NCBI GenBank assembly: GCA_026393655.1
Contig: JAPKZT010000292.1
Span: forward strand, 1-9,892
Length of the DNA: 9,892 bases
Direction: 5' to 3'
Source of the DNA: Actinomycetota bacterium
Lineage (GTDB): Bacteria > Actinomycetota > Acidimicrobiia > Acidimicrobiales > Ilumatobacteraceae
Shown here piece after piece: positions 1 through 7,409 of this stretch. The position numbers were made by a program, and so were the translations under genes. How positions within the stretch are numbered: position 1 is the stretch's first letter; the number at the start of each line of letters is the position of its first letter. Under the pieces are notes generated by a model. The model was not told where the DNA came from and did no database searches. It saw only the letters and a list, made by a program, of their open reading frames with translations.

Positions 1-2277
1 TCTGAGGCGCTGAATCGTCTTGCCGTGGTTGTGCTCGACGAGGTTCACTTTTTGCAAGATGCCTATCGAGGGCCCGTATGGGAGGAAGTAATTATTCATC
101 TTGACCCAACTGTGCAACTAGTTTGCTTATCCGCCACCGTTTCTAACGCCACAGAAGTTACAGAATGGTTGAGCACTGTGCGCGGTCGCACCGTGGCGAT
201 CGTTGAAGAGAAGCGACCTGTTGATTTGATCAATCATTTCGTCGTTGGGGACGCCTCGACACATCAAGTTTCGATGTTTGAGACGATCGTCAACGGACAA
301 GCGAACCCAGAAGTCACCCGACTTGAGCAACACGCAGCACAATCAGCACAACGTGGCAACTACCGATCGCATCAAGAATCGCAGAATCGCCAAGAGAGAC
401 GCAACAAACCTGCAGCCAAACGCTCGCGGTTATTTGCGCCATCCAGAGTTGAAGTAGCCGAACTGTTAGAACAACAAGATTTGTTGCCGGCAATTGTTTT
501 TATATTTAGTCGAAATCAATGTGACGAAGCCGCAGAGTCATGCGTGCGAGCAGGAATACGATTAACTACACCAGAACAGCGAACTGAAATTTCTGAAATT
601 ATTGATCAGCGTGTAACTAATTTTAGTGACGACGATCTTGCTGCTCTAAGTTTCTCCAAGTTTGCCAATCAACTTGAGTCAGGTATTGGTGCCCATCACG
701 CCGGGCTGATCCCAGCGTTTAAGGAGATTGTTGAAGAATGCTTTATTCGTGGGCTTGTTCGTTTAGTTTTTGCTACCGAAACTTTGGCAGTCGGATTAAA
801 CATGCCAGCACGAGCAGTCGTAATCGACAAACTTACGAAATTTACTGGTGAGCACCACCAACCGCTCAAGCCCTCTGAGTACACGCAACTCACTGGGCGT
901 GCTGGCAGACGAGGTATTGACACCGTTGGGCACGCATTGGTGCTTTACAACCAGTTCGTTTCTTTTGAACAGGTTGCTGCGCTGGCGTTGAGTCGATCTT
1001 TTAAATTGACATCGGCTTTTCGACCCACCTACAACATGGCAGCGAATTTAATTCAAACTCATTCGCGCCAAGAGGCTCATCACTTACTGAATCTTTCGTT
1101 CGCTCAATTTCAAAGTGGGCGAGATGTTGTCGAATTGCAGGCGCGAATCACACGCCGGAGCAAAGAGCGCGACCGGCTTCGCGAACAGGCCAAAAGCCCA
1201 TTTGGTGATATTGATGAGTATCGCAACGCTTTTGACATTCGCCCAGATGCGCGACAAATTATTGAGGCTATTGATTCTCTTAAACCTGGGGATCTAATTC
1301 TTGTACCGAAATCAGGTCGTGAAACTAAAGCCGCTGTTATTGCGACTGCCCAACGCGTGAATGGTACGAAGTTGACTTTAGTTGCGAGTACCAAAGCAGT
1401 TTTGCAATTGCAGGCTGGTGATTTCGATTCTCCACCAATCAAACAAGGCCACATTGTCTTGCCAGAGTCACTCGCGTTCACCAGCCCGAAATTTATTAAA
1501 GAAGTTGCACTGCGCGTGATGCGCACAAAGCCAAACAAACTGAATACGAAGTCAGCGGCGTCAAAAAACTTCACTGAGATGTCGCACGCAGTTTCACAAG
1601 ACCCAGACTTGCGTAGGCGCTTGATTGCCGCTAAATCCGCAGACCGAATCGACAATGAACTCGCGATCATGGAAGCGCGAATCGATAAATCTGTACAGTC
1701 TGTAAGTGCAAAGTTCGATGAACTAGTTCAGTTAATGCAACGACGCGGATATGTTTCGGCATGGAACCTGACCGATCAGGGACGAACACTTGCGCGAATC
1801 TTTCATGAGTTAGATCTGGTTGTCGCTGAAGCGCTAACAGACGGGTTGTGCGACGACTTAAACGCAGCAGAGTTGGCATCTTTGTTGAGCACTTTTGTCT
1901 ACGAATTTCGACGTGCAGAAGATCCACCACGACCGATTATTCCGACGACACTGGTATCTAAATGGAAGACACTTCAATCTTTGAGCAACAAGATCGCTCA
2001 CGATGAAGAATCATCTGGGCTGTCACCTCACCGATCTTTGGATGCCGGGTTGATGGATGTAACTTTCGCTTGGGCGAGTGGCGATGAGCTAATTGACATC
2101 TTGAACGAAGATCTCACTGCCGGAGACTTTGTGCGCACGATGAAACAACTAATTGATTTGCTTCGCCAGATCTCGTTGGTGGCACAGATGCAAGAGACTC
2201 GAGACTCGGCACTCGCGGCTTCTCAGGCGTTACTTCGCGGAGTGGTTGCTGCGTCTCAGGGTTCTGTGTTGCAATGA
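1..2277 (+). CDS. helY: HelY-like Ski2/Mtr4-family DEVH-box helicase (5' partial)
   Basis: ATP-dependent superfamily 2 RNA/DNA helicase of the Ski2/Mtr4 group, presumably acting in RNA metabolism in the cytoplasm. The frame is open from base 1, so the gene starts before the window and the Walker A motif is not visible; the GTG at 25 is only an internal valine. Seen in order: motif II DEVH (37-48), followed by a segment resembling mycobacterial HelY (GPVWEEVIIHL); motif III SAT (130-138); a basic Gln/Arg-rich linker (about 325-440); a motif IV region (IVFIFSRNQCDE, about 496-531); motif V (FATETLAVGLNMPA, 769-810); and motif VI QLTGRAGRRGID (886-921). The C-terminal part (about 1735-2265) looks like a DSHCT domain. 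The stop overlaps the next start (ATGA), implying translational coupling. The family call is firm; the symbol rests on remembered similarity to mycobacterial HelY. The RNA substrate is unknown. Confidence 0.93.
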   Translation, partial: SEALNRLAVVVLDEVHFLQDAYRGPVWEEVIIHLDPTVQLVCLSATVSNATEVTEWLSTVRGRTVAIVEEKRPVDLINHFVVGDASTHQVSMFETIVNGQANPEVTRLEQHAAQSAQRGNYRSHQESQNRQERRNKPAAKRSRLFAPSRVEVAELLEQQDLLPAIVFIFSRNQCDEAAESCVRAGIRLTTPEQRTEISEIIDQRVTNFSDDDLAALSFSKFANQLESGIGAHHAGLIPAFKEIVEECFIRGLVRLVFATETLAVGLNMPARAVVIDKLTKFTGEHHQPLKPSEYTQLTGRAGRRGIDTVGHALVLYNQFVSFEQVAALALSRSFKLTSAFRPTYNMAANLIQTHSRQEAHHLLNLSFAQFQSGRDVVELQARITRRSKERDRLREQAKSPFGDIDEYRNAFDIRPDARQIIEAIDSLKPGDLILVPKSGRETKAAVIATAQRVNGTKLTLVASTKAVLQLQAGDFDSPPIKQGHIVLPESLAFTSPKFIKEVALRVMRTKPNKLNTKSAASKNFTEMSHAVSQDPDLRRRLIAAKSADRIDNELAIMEARIDKSVQSVSAKFDELVQLMQRRGYVSAWNLTDQGRTLARIFHELDLVVAEALTDGLCDDLNAAELASLLSTFVYEFRRAEDPPRPIIPTTLVSKWKTLQSLSNKIAHDEESSGLSPHRSLDAGLMDVTFAWASGDELIDILNEDLTAGDFVRTMKQLIDLLRQISLVAQMQETRDSALAASQALLRGVVAASQGSVLQ

Positions 2278-2900
2278 CCATTCGAAAGAACGAGAACTGG
2301 GGAGTAACCGTCGCGCGGCCTGAGAATCTTGTGATTTGCGAAACCGATGCAGCAGCATCTCAACTGGCGACCAAATATTTTTTGCAACAGAAGCCGATCC
2401 CGGCGATCGCGATTAAACGATCGAACTTATCTCGAGCCCTAGGTACAAAGGGCGCCGATATCGACTCACAGAATATGCAAGCAACGCCATTTGATTTGAT
2501 TGAAGTTACTTTCGTAGATGCTTCAAAAACTGAACAAAGAGTTTTAGCTTTGGGCTATGGGTTATTGCGAAAATCTTGGTGGCGTGGCGAAATTGTTGCG
2601 GCGATGAACACGAGTTTCATCGGTGATTGGGATTGCGCGCCAAGATCTCATCCCAATGACGGAAAGTTTGATTTACTGACTGTGAACAGCGAAATGAAGC
2701 CAGCACAGAGATTGATTGCCTCACGGCGTCTGAGGCTTGGAACACACTTGCCGCATCCACAAATTTCTGTCAAACAACTCACAAGTTTTGAGGCAGATTG
2801 CTCTGCTGAAGCTAAGTTATATTGCGACAATCGCAAATTTGCGTGCGTAACCTACTGCAAATTCAGGTTGTTACCTGACGCTTTAACTCTTTATTGGTAG
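2274..2900 (+). CDS. Short diacylglycerol-kinase-like protein lacking the ATP-binding half
   Basis: 208-residue protein resembling the C-terminal part of YegS/DAGK-type lipid kinases. Visible motifs are SWWRG followed by AAMN (residues 101-112), WDCAPRSHPNDGKFDLL (119-135), GTHLPHP (156-162), YCDNRKF (183-189) and a closing PDALTLYW. The APRSHPNDGKFD stretch corresponds to the APDAxPxDGxLD-like motif of lipid kinases. Full enzymes have about 300 residues and an N-terminal GGDGT nucleotide-binding motif; neither that motif nor the space for it is present. I recall similarly short actinobacterial proteins annotated as diacylglycerol kinase beside this helicase, so this is probably the native family form rather than a recent truncation. 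Kinase activity is therefore doubtful. The ATG lies inside the helicase stop (4-base overlap) and has no Shine-Dalgarno site, so translation is probably coupled. Confidence 0.82.
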   Translation: MTIRKNENWGVTVARPENLVICETDAAASQLATKYFLQQKPIPAIAIKRSNLSRALGTKGADIDSQNMQATPFDLIEVTFVDASKTEQRVLALGYGLLRKSWWRGEIVAAMNTSFIGDWDCAPRSHPNDGKFDLLTVNSEMKPAQRLIASRRLRLGTHLPHPQISVKQLTSFEADCSAEAKLYCDNRKFACVTYCKFRLLPDALTLYW

Positions 2901-2910
2901 TGGTTATCAT
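2883..2910 (+). promoter_or_regulatory. Putative promoter giving a leaderless mRNA for the M20 gene
   Basis: A TATCAT -10 hexamer (2905-2910) lies exactly 6 bases before the ATG at 2917, with a weak TTAACT -35 (2883-2888) 16 bases upstream. In actinobacteria a TANNNT hexamer at this distance places the transcription start at the A of the ATG. No Shine-Dalgarno sequence is visible. The -35 overlaps the end of the upstream gene. Confidence 0.5.
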
Positions 2911-2916
2911 TTGGCT

Positions 2917-4122
2917 ATGACCAAAATTGATATAGCCCAGATGAAACAGCAGGTTTGTGCAGACATCGATAGTCGTTCTGCAGATCTAATTTCTATCAGT
3001 CACGAGATCCACGCGCACCCAGAATTGAATTTTGAAGAAAAGTTTGCTCATGACATCCTCACGCAATATATTGCTGATTCAAAACTTAAGGTCAACAGAG
3101 GCGCTTTCGAACTCGACACCGCATTTGATGTTTCGGTGCGTGGAGGCAATGGCCCGACAGTTGCTGTGATCTGCGAATATGACGCGCTTCCAGGTATCGG
3201 TCACGCCTGCGGGCATAACATCATTGCAACCGCTGGTCTTGGTGCGGGAGTCGCCTTAAGCGCGGTAGCCGAACTCTGTGGTGGAAATTTACGTTTGATG
3301 GGTACGCCTGCAGAAGAAGGTGGCGGTGGCAAAGTTGAAATGGCACGTAAAGGTGCGTTCAAAAACATTGATGCTGCAATGATGATTCATCCGTCGGACA
3401 GAGATCTTGCTCGAATGAATGCAATTGCGATCCAGCAACTATTTGTTCGCTTTGCGGGACTCGCTGCACACGCCGCCGTCTCACCAGATAAAGGCAAGAA
3501 CGCTCTAGACGCTGCCGTTCTTGGTTATATGAATGTTGCTGCGATGCGTCAACACATTCGGCCAACCGAGCGTGTGCACGGAATTTTTACAAAAGCAGGC
3601 GAGAAACCAAACATCGTGCCACGCGAAGCAGAAATGGATTGGTACGTTCGCTCAGACACGATCGAATCGCTTCAACCTCTCAAGGCGCGTATTGCAAAAT
3701 GCCTAGAGGCTGGAGCAATGGCCGCTGATTGCACAATAAGTTTTGATTGGCAAAAAAATACGTACGCCGACTTAGTAGACAACTTGCCATTACTCACGAG
3801 TTACGTGCAGAACTCCGCACAAATGGGACGCGACCTTACAACTGATTTTCTTCCCGGTACTGGAGGAGGGTCTACCGATATGGGAAACCTCAGTTATCTT
3901 GTTCCGTCGATTCATCCGATGTTGCAAGTCGCACCGCACGGTGTTTCTTTACACAGTGCGCAGTTCGCAGAGTTCACTGCGAGCAAAGATGCCGACAAGG
4001 CGATTCTCGATGGGGCAAAAATAATGGCGATGACCGCTATTGATATGTGGCTATCTGAGACCCTTAACTCTGAGGTGCAACACGCATTTGGCGATCGGGC
4101 AGTACCCGATGGCGTACTTTAA
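2917..4122 (+). CDS. M20 family amidohydrolase/peptidase (PM20D2/AbgB-like)
   Basis: Zinc-type hydrolase of the M20 family that splits amide bonds of small N-acyl amino acids or dipeptides; about 401 residues, the usual length. Residues are counted from the ATG at 2917; a TTG two codons earlier is less likely because the -10 hexamer sits just before it. Visible motifs: SHEIHAHPELNFEE (28-41); EYDALPGIGHACGHN (87-101), with D89 as the likely catalytic-site aspartate and C98/H100 as metal ligands; GTPAEEGGGGK (129-139), with the catalytic/ligand glutamate pair E133-E134; MMIHP (155-159, H158); a dimerisation-domain segment around FAGLAAHAAVSPDKGKNALD; and SLHSAQF (344-350, H346). HACGHN rather than HACGHD, together with GTPAEE-GGGGK, points to the PM20D2/AbgB-like branch. 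The substrate cannot be read from the sequence. It appears to be a single-gene unit. Confidence 0.9.
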   Translation: MTKIDIAQMKQQVCADIDSRSADLISISHEIHAHPELNFEEKFAHDILTQYIADSKLKVNRGAFELDTAFDVSVRGGNGPTVAVICEYDALPGIGHACGHNIIATAGLGAGVALSAVAELCGGNLRLMGTPAEEGGGGKVEMARKGAFKNIDAAMMIHPSDRDLARMNAIAIQQLFVRFAGLAAHAAVSPDKGKNALDAAVLGYMNVAAMRQHIRPTERVHGIFTKAGEKPNIVPREAEMDWYVRSDTIESLQPLKARIAKCLEAGAMAADCTISFDWQKNTYADLVDNLPLLTSYVQNSAQMGRDLTTDFLPGTGGGSTDMGNLSYLVPSIHPMLQVAPHGVSLHSAQFAEFTASKDADKAILDGAKIMAMTAIDMWLSETLNSEVQHAFGDRAVPDGVL

Positions 4123-4193
4123 ACCATACCTGGCCAATAAATGCCCTATAACTAGCGATTTATAGAATCCCTGAGTCGGGCAAGGCGGACTCC

Positions 4194-4199
4194 TAAGAT
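4194..4199 (+). promoter_or_regulatory. Putative -10 element for the ThyX-like gene
   Basis: TAAGAT lies 8 bases before the GTG at 4208 in an 85-base gap between genes. The expected transcription start falls within about 2 bases of the GTG, so the mRNA would be leaderless or nearly so. I see no convincing -35 and no Shine-Dalgarno site. Confidence 0.42.
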
Positions 4200-4207
4200 A
4201 ACTCGCC

Positions 4208-5803
4208 GTGACCGTATATGTACCCGAAAGCTTCGATGCCAACGAACAAGAGATCCTGCGGCGTTACTTCACGAACCTAGACGGGCCAGTTTTTGCGTTA
4301 GTTAATTTGCCCGAAGTCGTCAAGGGCGCATTATTTGCTCGATACAGCAGGAGCGCGAAGAGTTTGCGTCGATTATTTTTGGATGAGTTCGTTTCAGATC
4401 TCGACCTTAGCGGTGATCAAACAGTCGACGCAACCATTGGTCTTGAACGGGCCGAAGATTTGTATGAAAAAGTGTTTGTCGAATATGGCGATGACAGTGT
4501 CGCTCAACTCGGTGGTGTGCACTTGGCTTGCGAGCAAGCATCAAACTTGTTGACGAAGATACTCGAGCGCGGTCGACTAATGAGTTATCTAGAGCAGAGT
4601 ACGCGCTACATAAATTACGATGCGCGACTTGGCGGACGATACCGCTTTTATAGAGACGCAGACATTCTGAACGGTCCTTATGGAACTCGCTATGTCGGTG
4701 ACATGGACAGAATGTTCGACGCATATTCATCGATGGTTGAAACCGTCACCGACCATGTTCGCAAAACGGTGAAAAAAGGTGCAACCGATTCTGATTTCGT
4801 ATATCGTCAGGCAACTCGGGCCAAGGCCCTTGACGCCGTGCGAGGGGTTCTTCCGGCGGCATCGCTTTCGAATCTGGGAATCTACGGCACCGGCCAGGGA
4901 TATGAAGCACTGCTATTAAGAATGCGTGGACACGCCCTACCAGAAGCGCGCCAATACGCCGACATGATGTTGACCGAGTTGCGAAAAGTCGTGCCAAGTT
5001 TCTTGAAGCGAGTTGATGTTGCCGAGCGTGGCGGAAAGTGGACCAACTATCTGATTGAGCGTCAACAGCAGACCCTCGGGTTGGTTGATGAATACTTCGG
5101 TGCGCTTGATCCGCAAGAAACTCAAGAAGTAGTGCTGACAGATTTTGACCCCGAAGGCGAAGACAAACTGTTGGCTGCGATTTGTTATTCGAGTTCGCAT
5201 TTATCCGAACAACAGTTGCTTAAGGAAGTTAGATCACTTAGCCATGAGCAGCGAGTTAATTTGATTCGCGCTTATGTTGGCGAGCGAGAGAACCGTCGCC
5301 ACAAGCCAGGGCGAGCGTTTGAACGCATTGACTACCGCTTTGATGTGTTGGGAGATTATGGCGCGTTTCGTGACTTGCAAAGACATCGATTGTTGACGAT
5401 CGAATGGCAACGACTGACACCACATCATGGCTTTATTCGCCCTGAAGTTGTCGCCGAGTCGGGTGCGGGGGATGCATTCGACGAAGCGATGCATCGTTCA
5501 AGTGAACTTTATGATGCGTTGCTCCCTGAATATCCAAGTCAGGCACCATACGCGGTTTCAATGGCTTACAGAATGCGATATGTGATGCAGTTCAATGCTC
5601 GAGAGGCGATTCATATGCTCGAGTTACGATCTTCACCCCAAGGCCACCCGTCATATCGTCGTGTGGCAATTGAGATGCACCGACTAATTGGCGAGAAAGC
5701 TGGTCATCGGGCAATCGCCGACGCGATGACTCACATCGTTAAAAATGCCCCAGAACTAGAGCGTTTAGATTCTGAACGGAAAGCCGAAGCAAGGCGTAAA
5801 TGA
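4208..5803 (+). CDS. Tandem two-domain ThyX-like (flavin-dependent thymidylate synthase) homologue
   Basis: 531 residues, about twice the length of ThyX, the FAD-dependent enzyme that methylates dUMP to dTMP. Two ThyX-like domains are seen. In the N-terminal one (about 1-270), R121-Y134 reads RGRLMSYLEQSTRY against the ThyX motif RHRxxSxNExSxRY; a VRGVLP segment follows (211-216), and LLLR ends at R238. In the C-terminal one (about 300-515), R392-P405 reads RHRLLTIEWQRLTP, then NAREAIHMLELR (463-474). The N-half keeps E129, S131, R133, Y134 and R212 but has lost His of RHR and the NxR pair (now G227 and G229). The C-half keeps RHR and N463/R465 but has lost E, S, R and Y. Homology is clear; thymidylate synthase activity is not established. 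The GTG start is chosen because no in-frame ATG is near and a -10 hexamer lies just upstream. Confidence 0.88.
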   Translation: MTVYVPESFDANEQEILRRYFTNLDGPVFALVNLPEVVKGALFARYSRSAKSLRRLFLDEFVSDLDLSGDQTVDATIGLERAEDLYEKVFVEYGDDSVAQLGGVHLACEQASNLLTKILERGRLMSYLEQSTRYINYDARLGGRYRFYRDADILNGPYGTRYVGDMDRMFDAYSSMVETVTDHVRKTVKKGATDSDFVYRQATRAKALDAVRGVLPAASLSNLGIYGTGQGYEALLLRMRGHALPEARQYADMMLTELRKVVPSFLKRVDVAERGGKWTNYLIERQQQTLGLVDEYFGALDPQETQEVVLTDFDPEGEDKLLAAICYSSSHLSEQQLLKEVRSLSHEQRVNLIRAYVGERENRRHKPGRAFERIDYRFDVLGDYGAFRDLQRHRLLTIEWQRLTPHHGFIRPEVVAESGAGDAFDEAMHRSSELYDALLPEYPSQAPYAVSMAYRMRYVMQFNAREAIHMLELRSSPQGHPSYRRVAIEMHRLIGEKAGHRAIADAMTHIVKNAPELERLDSERKAEARRK

Positions 5804-5840
5804 CGGCTAAAAGCAATAACCACACAAGCAAAAACCCGAT

Positions 5841-5870
5841 TTGGAGTTATACCCCTAGATATCGGATACT
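5841..5870 (+). promoter_or_regulatory. Putative promoter of the acidic-protein operon
   Basis: TTGGAG (5841-5846), an 18-base spacer and GATACT (5865-5870) resemble a sigma-70-type promoter. It would give a leader of about 30 bases before the ATG at 5906. A weak CGGA at 5898-5901 could act as a ribosome binding site. A 5-base inverted repeat (CCGAT 5836-5840, ATCGG 5861-5865) flanks the spacer and may be coincidental. Confidence 0.4.
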
Positions 5871-5905
5871 ATGCGCGACTGAATTGAAACGAGTGAACGG
5901 ACACC

Positions 5906-6427
5906 ATGGCTGACGAAGACGAGATTGAAACTGAAGAGACCGAAGAGGTAGTTGGCGAAGATCTAGAGATCGACGACTTGACTGAAGTGGTCGACCCTGA
6001 TTTCGATCCAGATGCTGATGCAGTTGATGGTGAAGATTTTGACCCAGATGCATTAACTGGAGATCTGGTTGTTGATTTAACAAACGACGGGGCAACAGCG
6101 CTAAGCGACGAAGGTTCGACGCTTGCACCGGTTGATCCTACGAAACCAAAATCAGCAGATGACGACGATGACGAAGATGATCTACGTACCGAAGATGATG
6201 TTGAAGCTGATCTCTCATCGATTTTGCAAGACAAATTAGCATCACCACAAGAAACTGCTCCCGAAGAAGAAGACGAAGTTGTCGGCGATGACCGTACCGA
6301 CGGGGTTGAGAGGCTCCAACCGCGGCGTCCAGATGAGACCCAATGTTCTCACTGTTTCTTGCTTGTGCGACAGACAGCACCAGGTTGCCCTGTTGAAGAC
6401 GACGCCTGTCCGCTGTTCGTACACTGA
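5906..6427 (+). CDS. Highly acidic protein with a C-terminal four-cysteine knuckle
   Basis: 173 residues, function unknown. About 60 residues are Asp or Glu, 53 of them in the first 130, against about five Lys/Arg there, so the N-terminal part is probably disordered and strongly negative. It contains DFDPDA twice (32-37 and 44-49) and a DDDDDEDD run (85-92). The last 35 residues change character: RLQPRRPDETQCSHC-FLLVRQ, then PGCP-VEDDACP, giving C147-x2-C150-x10-C161-x6-C168, a likely zinc site. The layout (acidic head, then a CSxCFL tail) recalls the actinobacterial DUF4193 proteins, which carry a similar CSRCFL-like ending, but membership is inference. No signal peptide or membrane segment is present. 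The next gene starts 5 bases after the stop, suggesting an operon. Confidence 0.8.
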   Translation: MADEDEIETEETEEVVGEDLEIDDLTEVVDPDFDPDADAVDGEDFDPDALTGDLVVDLTNDGATALSDEGSTLAPVDPTKPKSADDDDDEDDLRTEDDVEADLSSILQDKLASPQETAPEEEDEVVGDDRTDGVERLQPRRPDETQCSHCFLLVRQTAPGCPVEDDACPLFVH

Positions 6428-6432
6428 TCAAT

Positions 6433-6897
6433 ATGACTGCGGCTCCAAACCCGCCAAATCCAAGCGAACTGATTGACAAGTTCATTTCACAGCTACCCGA
6501 CAAAATTAAGTTGTGGCGTTTCGTCGGCAAGATGGCAGTTGAACAAGTCAATAAGCGCTTCATCGATCAGGTCGATAACTATTCGACACGCGAGCCCAGC
6601 AACCCACCAGTTGTACCAAAGTCAGACAAATTGGTGGTTGCGTCGAGTGATGAGATTCAAATCAAGACGGCGAAAATGATGGATAAGGTACAACCGAAGG
6701 CTAAAAAAACTCCTCCGTCGACAGCCTCGAAATTGCCGATTGCTGGTTATGACGATCTCTCGGCATTGCAAATTCTTGACCTACTCGGTGGACTAGACAA
6801 GGCCGAACTTACCAAAATTAAGAAATACGAGACCGCCAATCGATCTCGCCAAACTATTTTAAAAAAGATCGCGTTGTTGTCAGATGCTTCAAAATAG
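6433..6897 (+). CDS. Small helix-rich protein with a C-terminal GYDDLSALQI-type domain
   Basis: 154 residues, function unknown. The N-terminus (about 11-50) is predicted helical (LIDKFISQLPDKIKLWRF). The middle (about 51-100) is a Pro/Lys-rich linker. The C-terminal segment (101-147) begins LPIAGYDDLSALQILDLL and continues through KYETANRSRQTILKKI. This pattern (GYDxLSAxQI, then L...EL..I..YE..N..R.TIL..I) recurs at the ends of many small actinobacterial proteins, some annotated as lipid-droplet-associated; I believe Pfam calls it DUF8129, but that is from memory. The overall charge is basic, opposite to the acidic neighbour 5 bases upstream with which it is probably co-transcribed. No Shine-Dalgarno sequence precedes the ATG. 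No membrane segment is visible. Confidence 0.78.
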   Translation: MTAAPNPPNPSELIDKFISQLPDKIKLWRFVGKMAVEQVNKRFIDQVDNYSTREPSNPPVVPKSDKLVVASSDEIQIKTAKMMDKVQPKAKKTPPSTASKLPIAGYDDLSALQILDLLGGLDKAELTKIKKYETANRSRQTILKKIALLSDASK

Positions 6898-6910
6898 TTT
6901 TACTATTTTG
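6890..6910. terminator. Perfect AT-rich inverted repeat, possible terminator
   Basis: CAAAATAGT (6890-6898) and its exact complement ACTATTTTG (6902-6910) form a 9-bp stem with a 3-base loop, overlapping the TAG stop of the preceding gene. Only two of the nine pairs are G-C and no clean U-tract follows, so termination would be weak. The right arm also reads TACTAT, which could be a -10 element, so the repeat may instead be an operator or promoter for the gene at 6937. Confidence 0.4.
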
Positions 6911-6936
6911 TTCAAACTAAATCTCAGTTACTAATC

Positions 6937-7395
6937 GTGCAAATTTTCTCGAGGCCGGCTTCATCGCAAGATATAGATGTCCTGGTACTACTTGAGATCG
7001 AAGCACGGAAATCACTAGATGAATTTCGCGGCGCCGACCGACTAGCAAGTGAGGTGCCCGAAATCGGCGGCAGATGGCTTGATGAATTAAACAATGATGC
7101 AGCGTTTATTTTGGCCGGTGGTATTGATTCGGTTGTGATGGGATACCTAGTCGCGCGAAAGGCTGAAAAATTCAATAATCAGATAGCCACTATCGAACAA
7201 GTCTTCGTGACTCATGATGCACGTAACTTAGGTGTCGGCGATGCTCTTGTCTCGTCGGCATTGGCTTGGGCACGAGAACAAAAACTCCACGCGCTCGATG
7301 CACTTGCACTTCCTGGAGATCGCGAAACGAAGAATCTTTACGAGCGTTCTGGACTGGTAGCGAGATTGATTACCGTGACTAAAAAACTCAACTAG
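6937..7395 (+). CDS. GNAT family N-acetyltransferase
   Basis: 152 residues, a single GNAT fold that transfers an acetyl group from acetyl-CoA to an unknown amine. The acetyl-CoA-binding motif A is visible: IEQVFVTHDARNLGVGDAL (86-104), with R96-N-L-G99-V-G101 matching the (Q/R)xxGx(G/A) pyrophosphate loop. Motif B follows as ETKNLYERSGLVARL (130-144). An earlier strand, AAFILAGGIDSVVMGYLVAR (55-74), fits the central sheet. The GTG start at 6937 is chosen because no in-frame ATG is near and the N-terminal strand begins immediately; no Shine-Dalgarno sequence is seen. The gene lies 39 bases after the previous stop and converges on the enoyl-CoA hydratase gene with 14 bases between stops. The substrate cannot be predicted. 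Confidence 0.87.
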   Translation: MQIFSRPASSQDIDVLVLLEIEARKSLDEFRGADRLASEVPEIGGRWLDELNNDAAFILAGGIDSVVMGYLVARKAEKFNNQIATIEQVFVTHDARNLGVGDALVSSALAWAREQKLHALDALALPGDRETKNLYERSGLVARLITVTKKLN

Positions 7396-7409
7396 CTAAA
7401 ACTTTATTT

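Noticed and set aside
1110..1670. A 186-residue - strand open frame inside the helicase gene
   Set aside because: It lies fully antisense to a well-supported gene, shows no recognisable motif and has low-quality composition.
2403..2410. GCGATCGC palindrome, like the cyanobacterial HIP1 element
   Set aside because: I saw only one full copy and a few partial ones; this is not the density expected of HIP1, and the genes are actinobacterial in character.
2911..2916. TTG start for the M20 gene
   Set aside because: The ATG at 2917 has the ideal distance to the TATCAT hexamer, and the two extra residues match nothing in the family.
4146..4165. Inverted repeat CTATAA-N8-TTATAG in the gap before the ThyX-like gene
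   Set aside because: A 6-bp AT-rich stem is expected by chance; there is no T-tract and no second copy.
4173..4192. GAGTC-N10-GACTC inverted repeat as a terminator
   Set aside because: The stem is only 5 bp with a long loop and no following T-tract.
5934..6055. Calcium-binding EF-hand or dockerin-like loops in the DPDFDPDADAVDGED region
   Set aside because: The spacing does not fit DxDxDG loops and no flanking helices are visible; it is better explained as a low-complexity acidic stretch.
5869..6234. A 121-residue open frame on the - strand, very rich in serine
   Set aside because: It is the complement of the Asp/Glu-rich coding of the acidic protein (GAT/GAA read backwards give Ser-rich sequence); it shows no motif and no start context.
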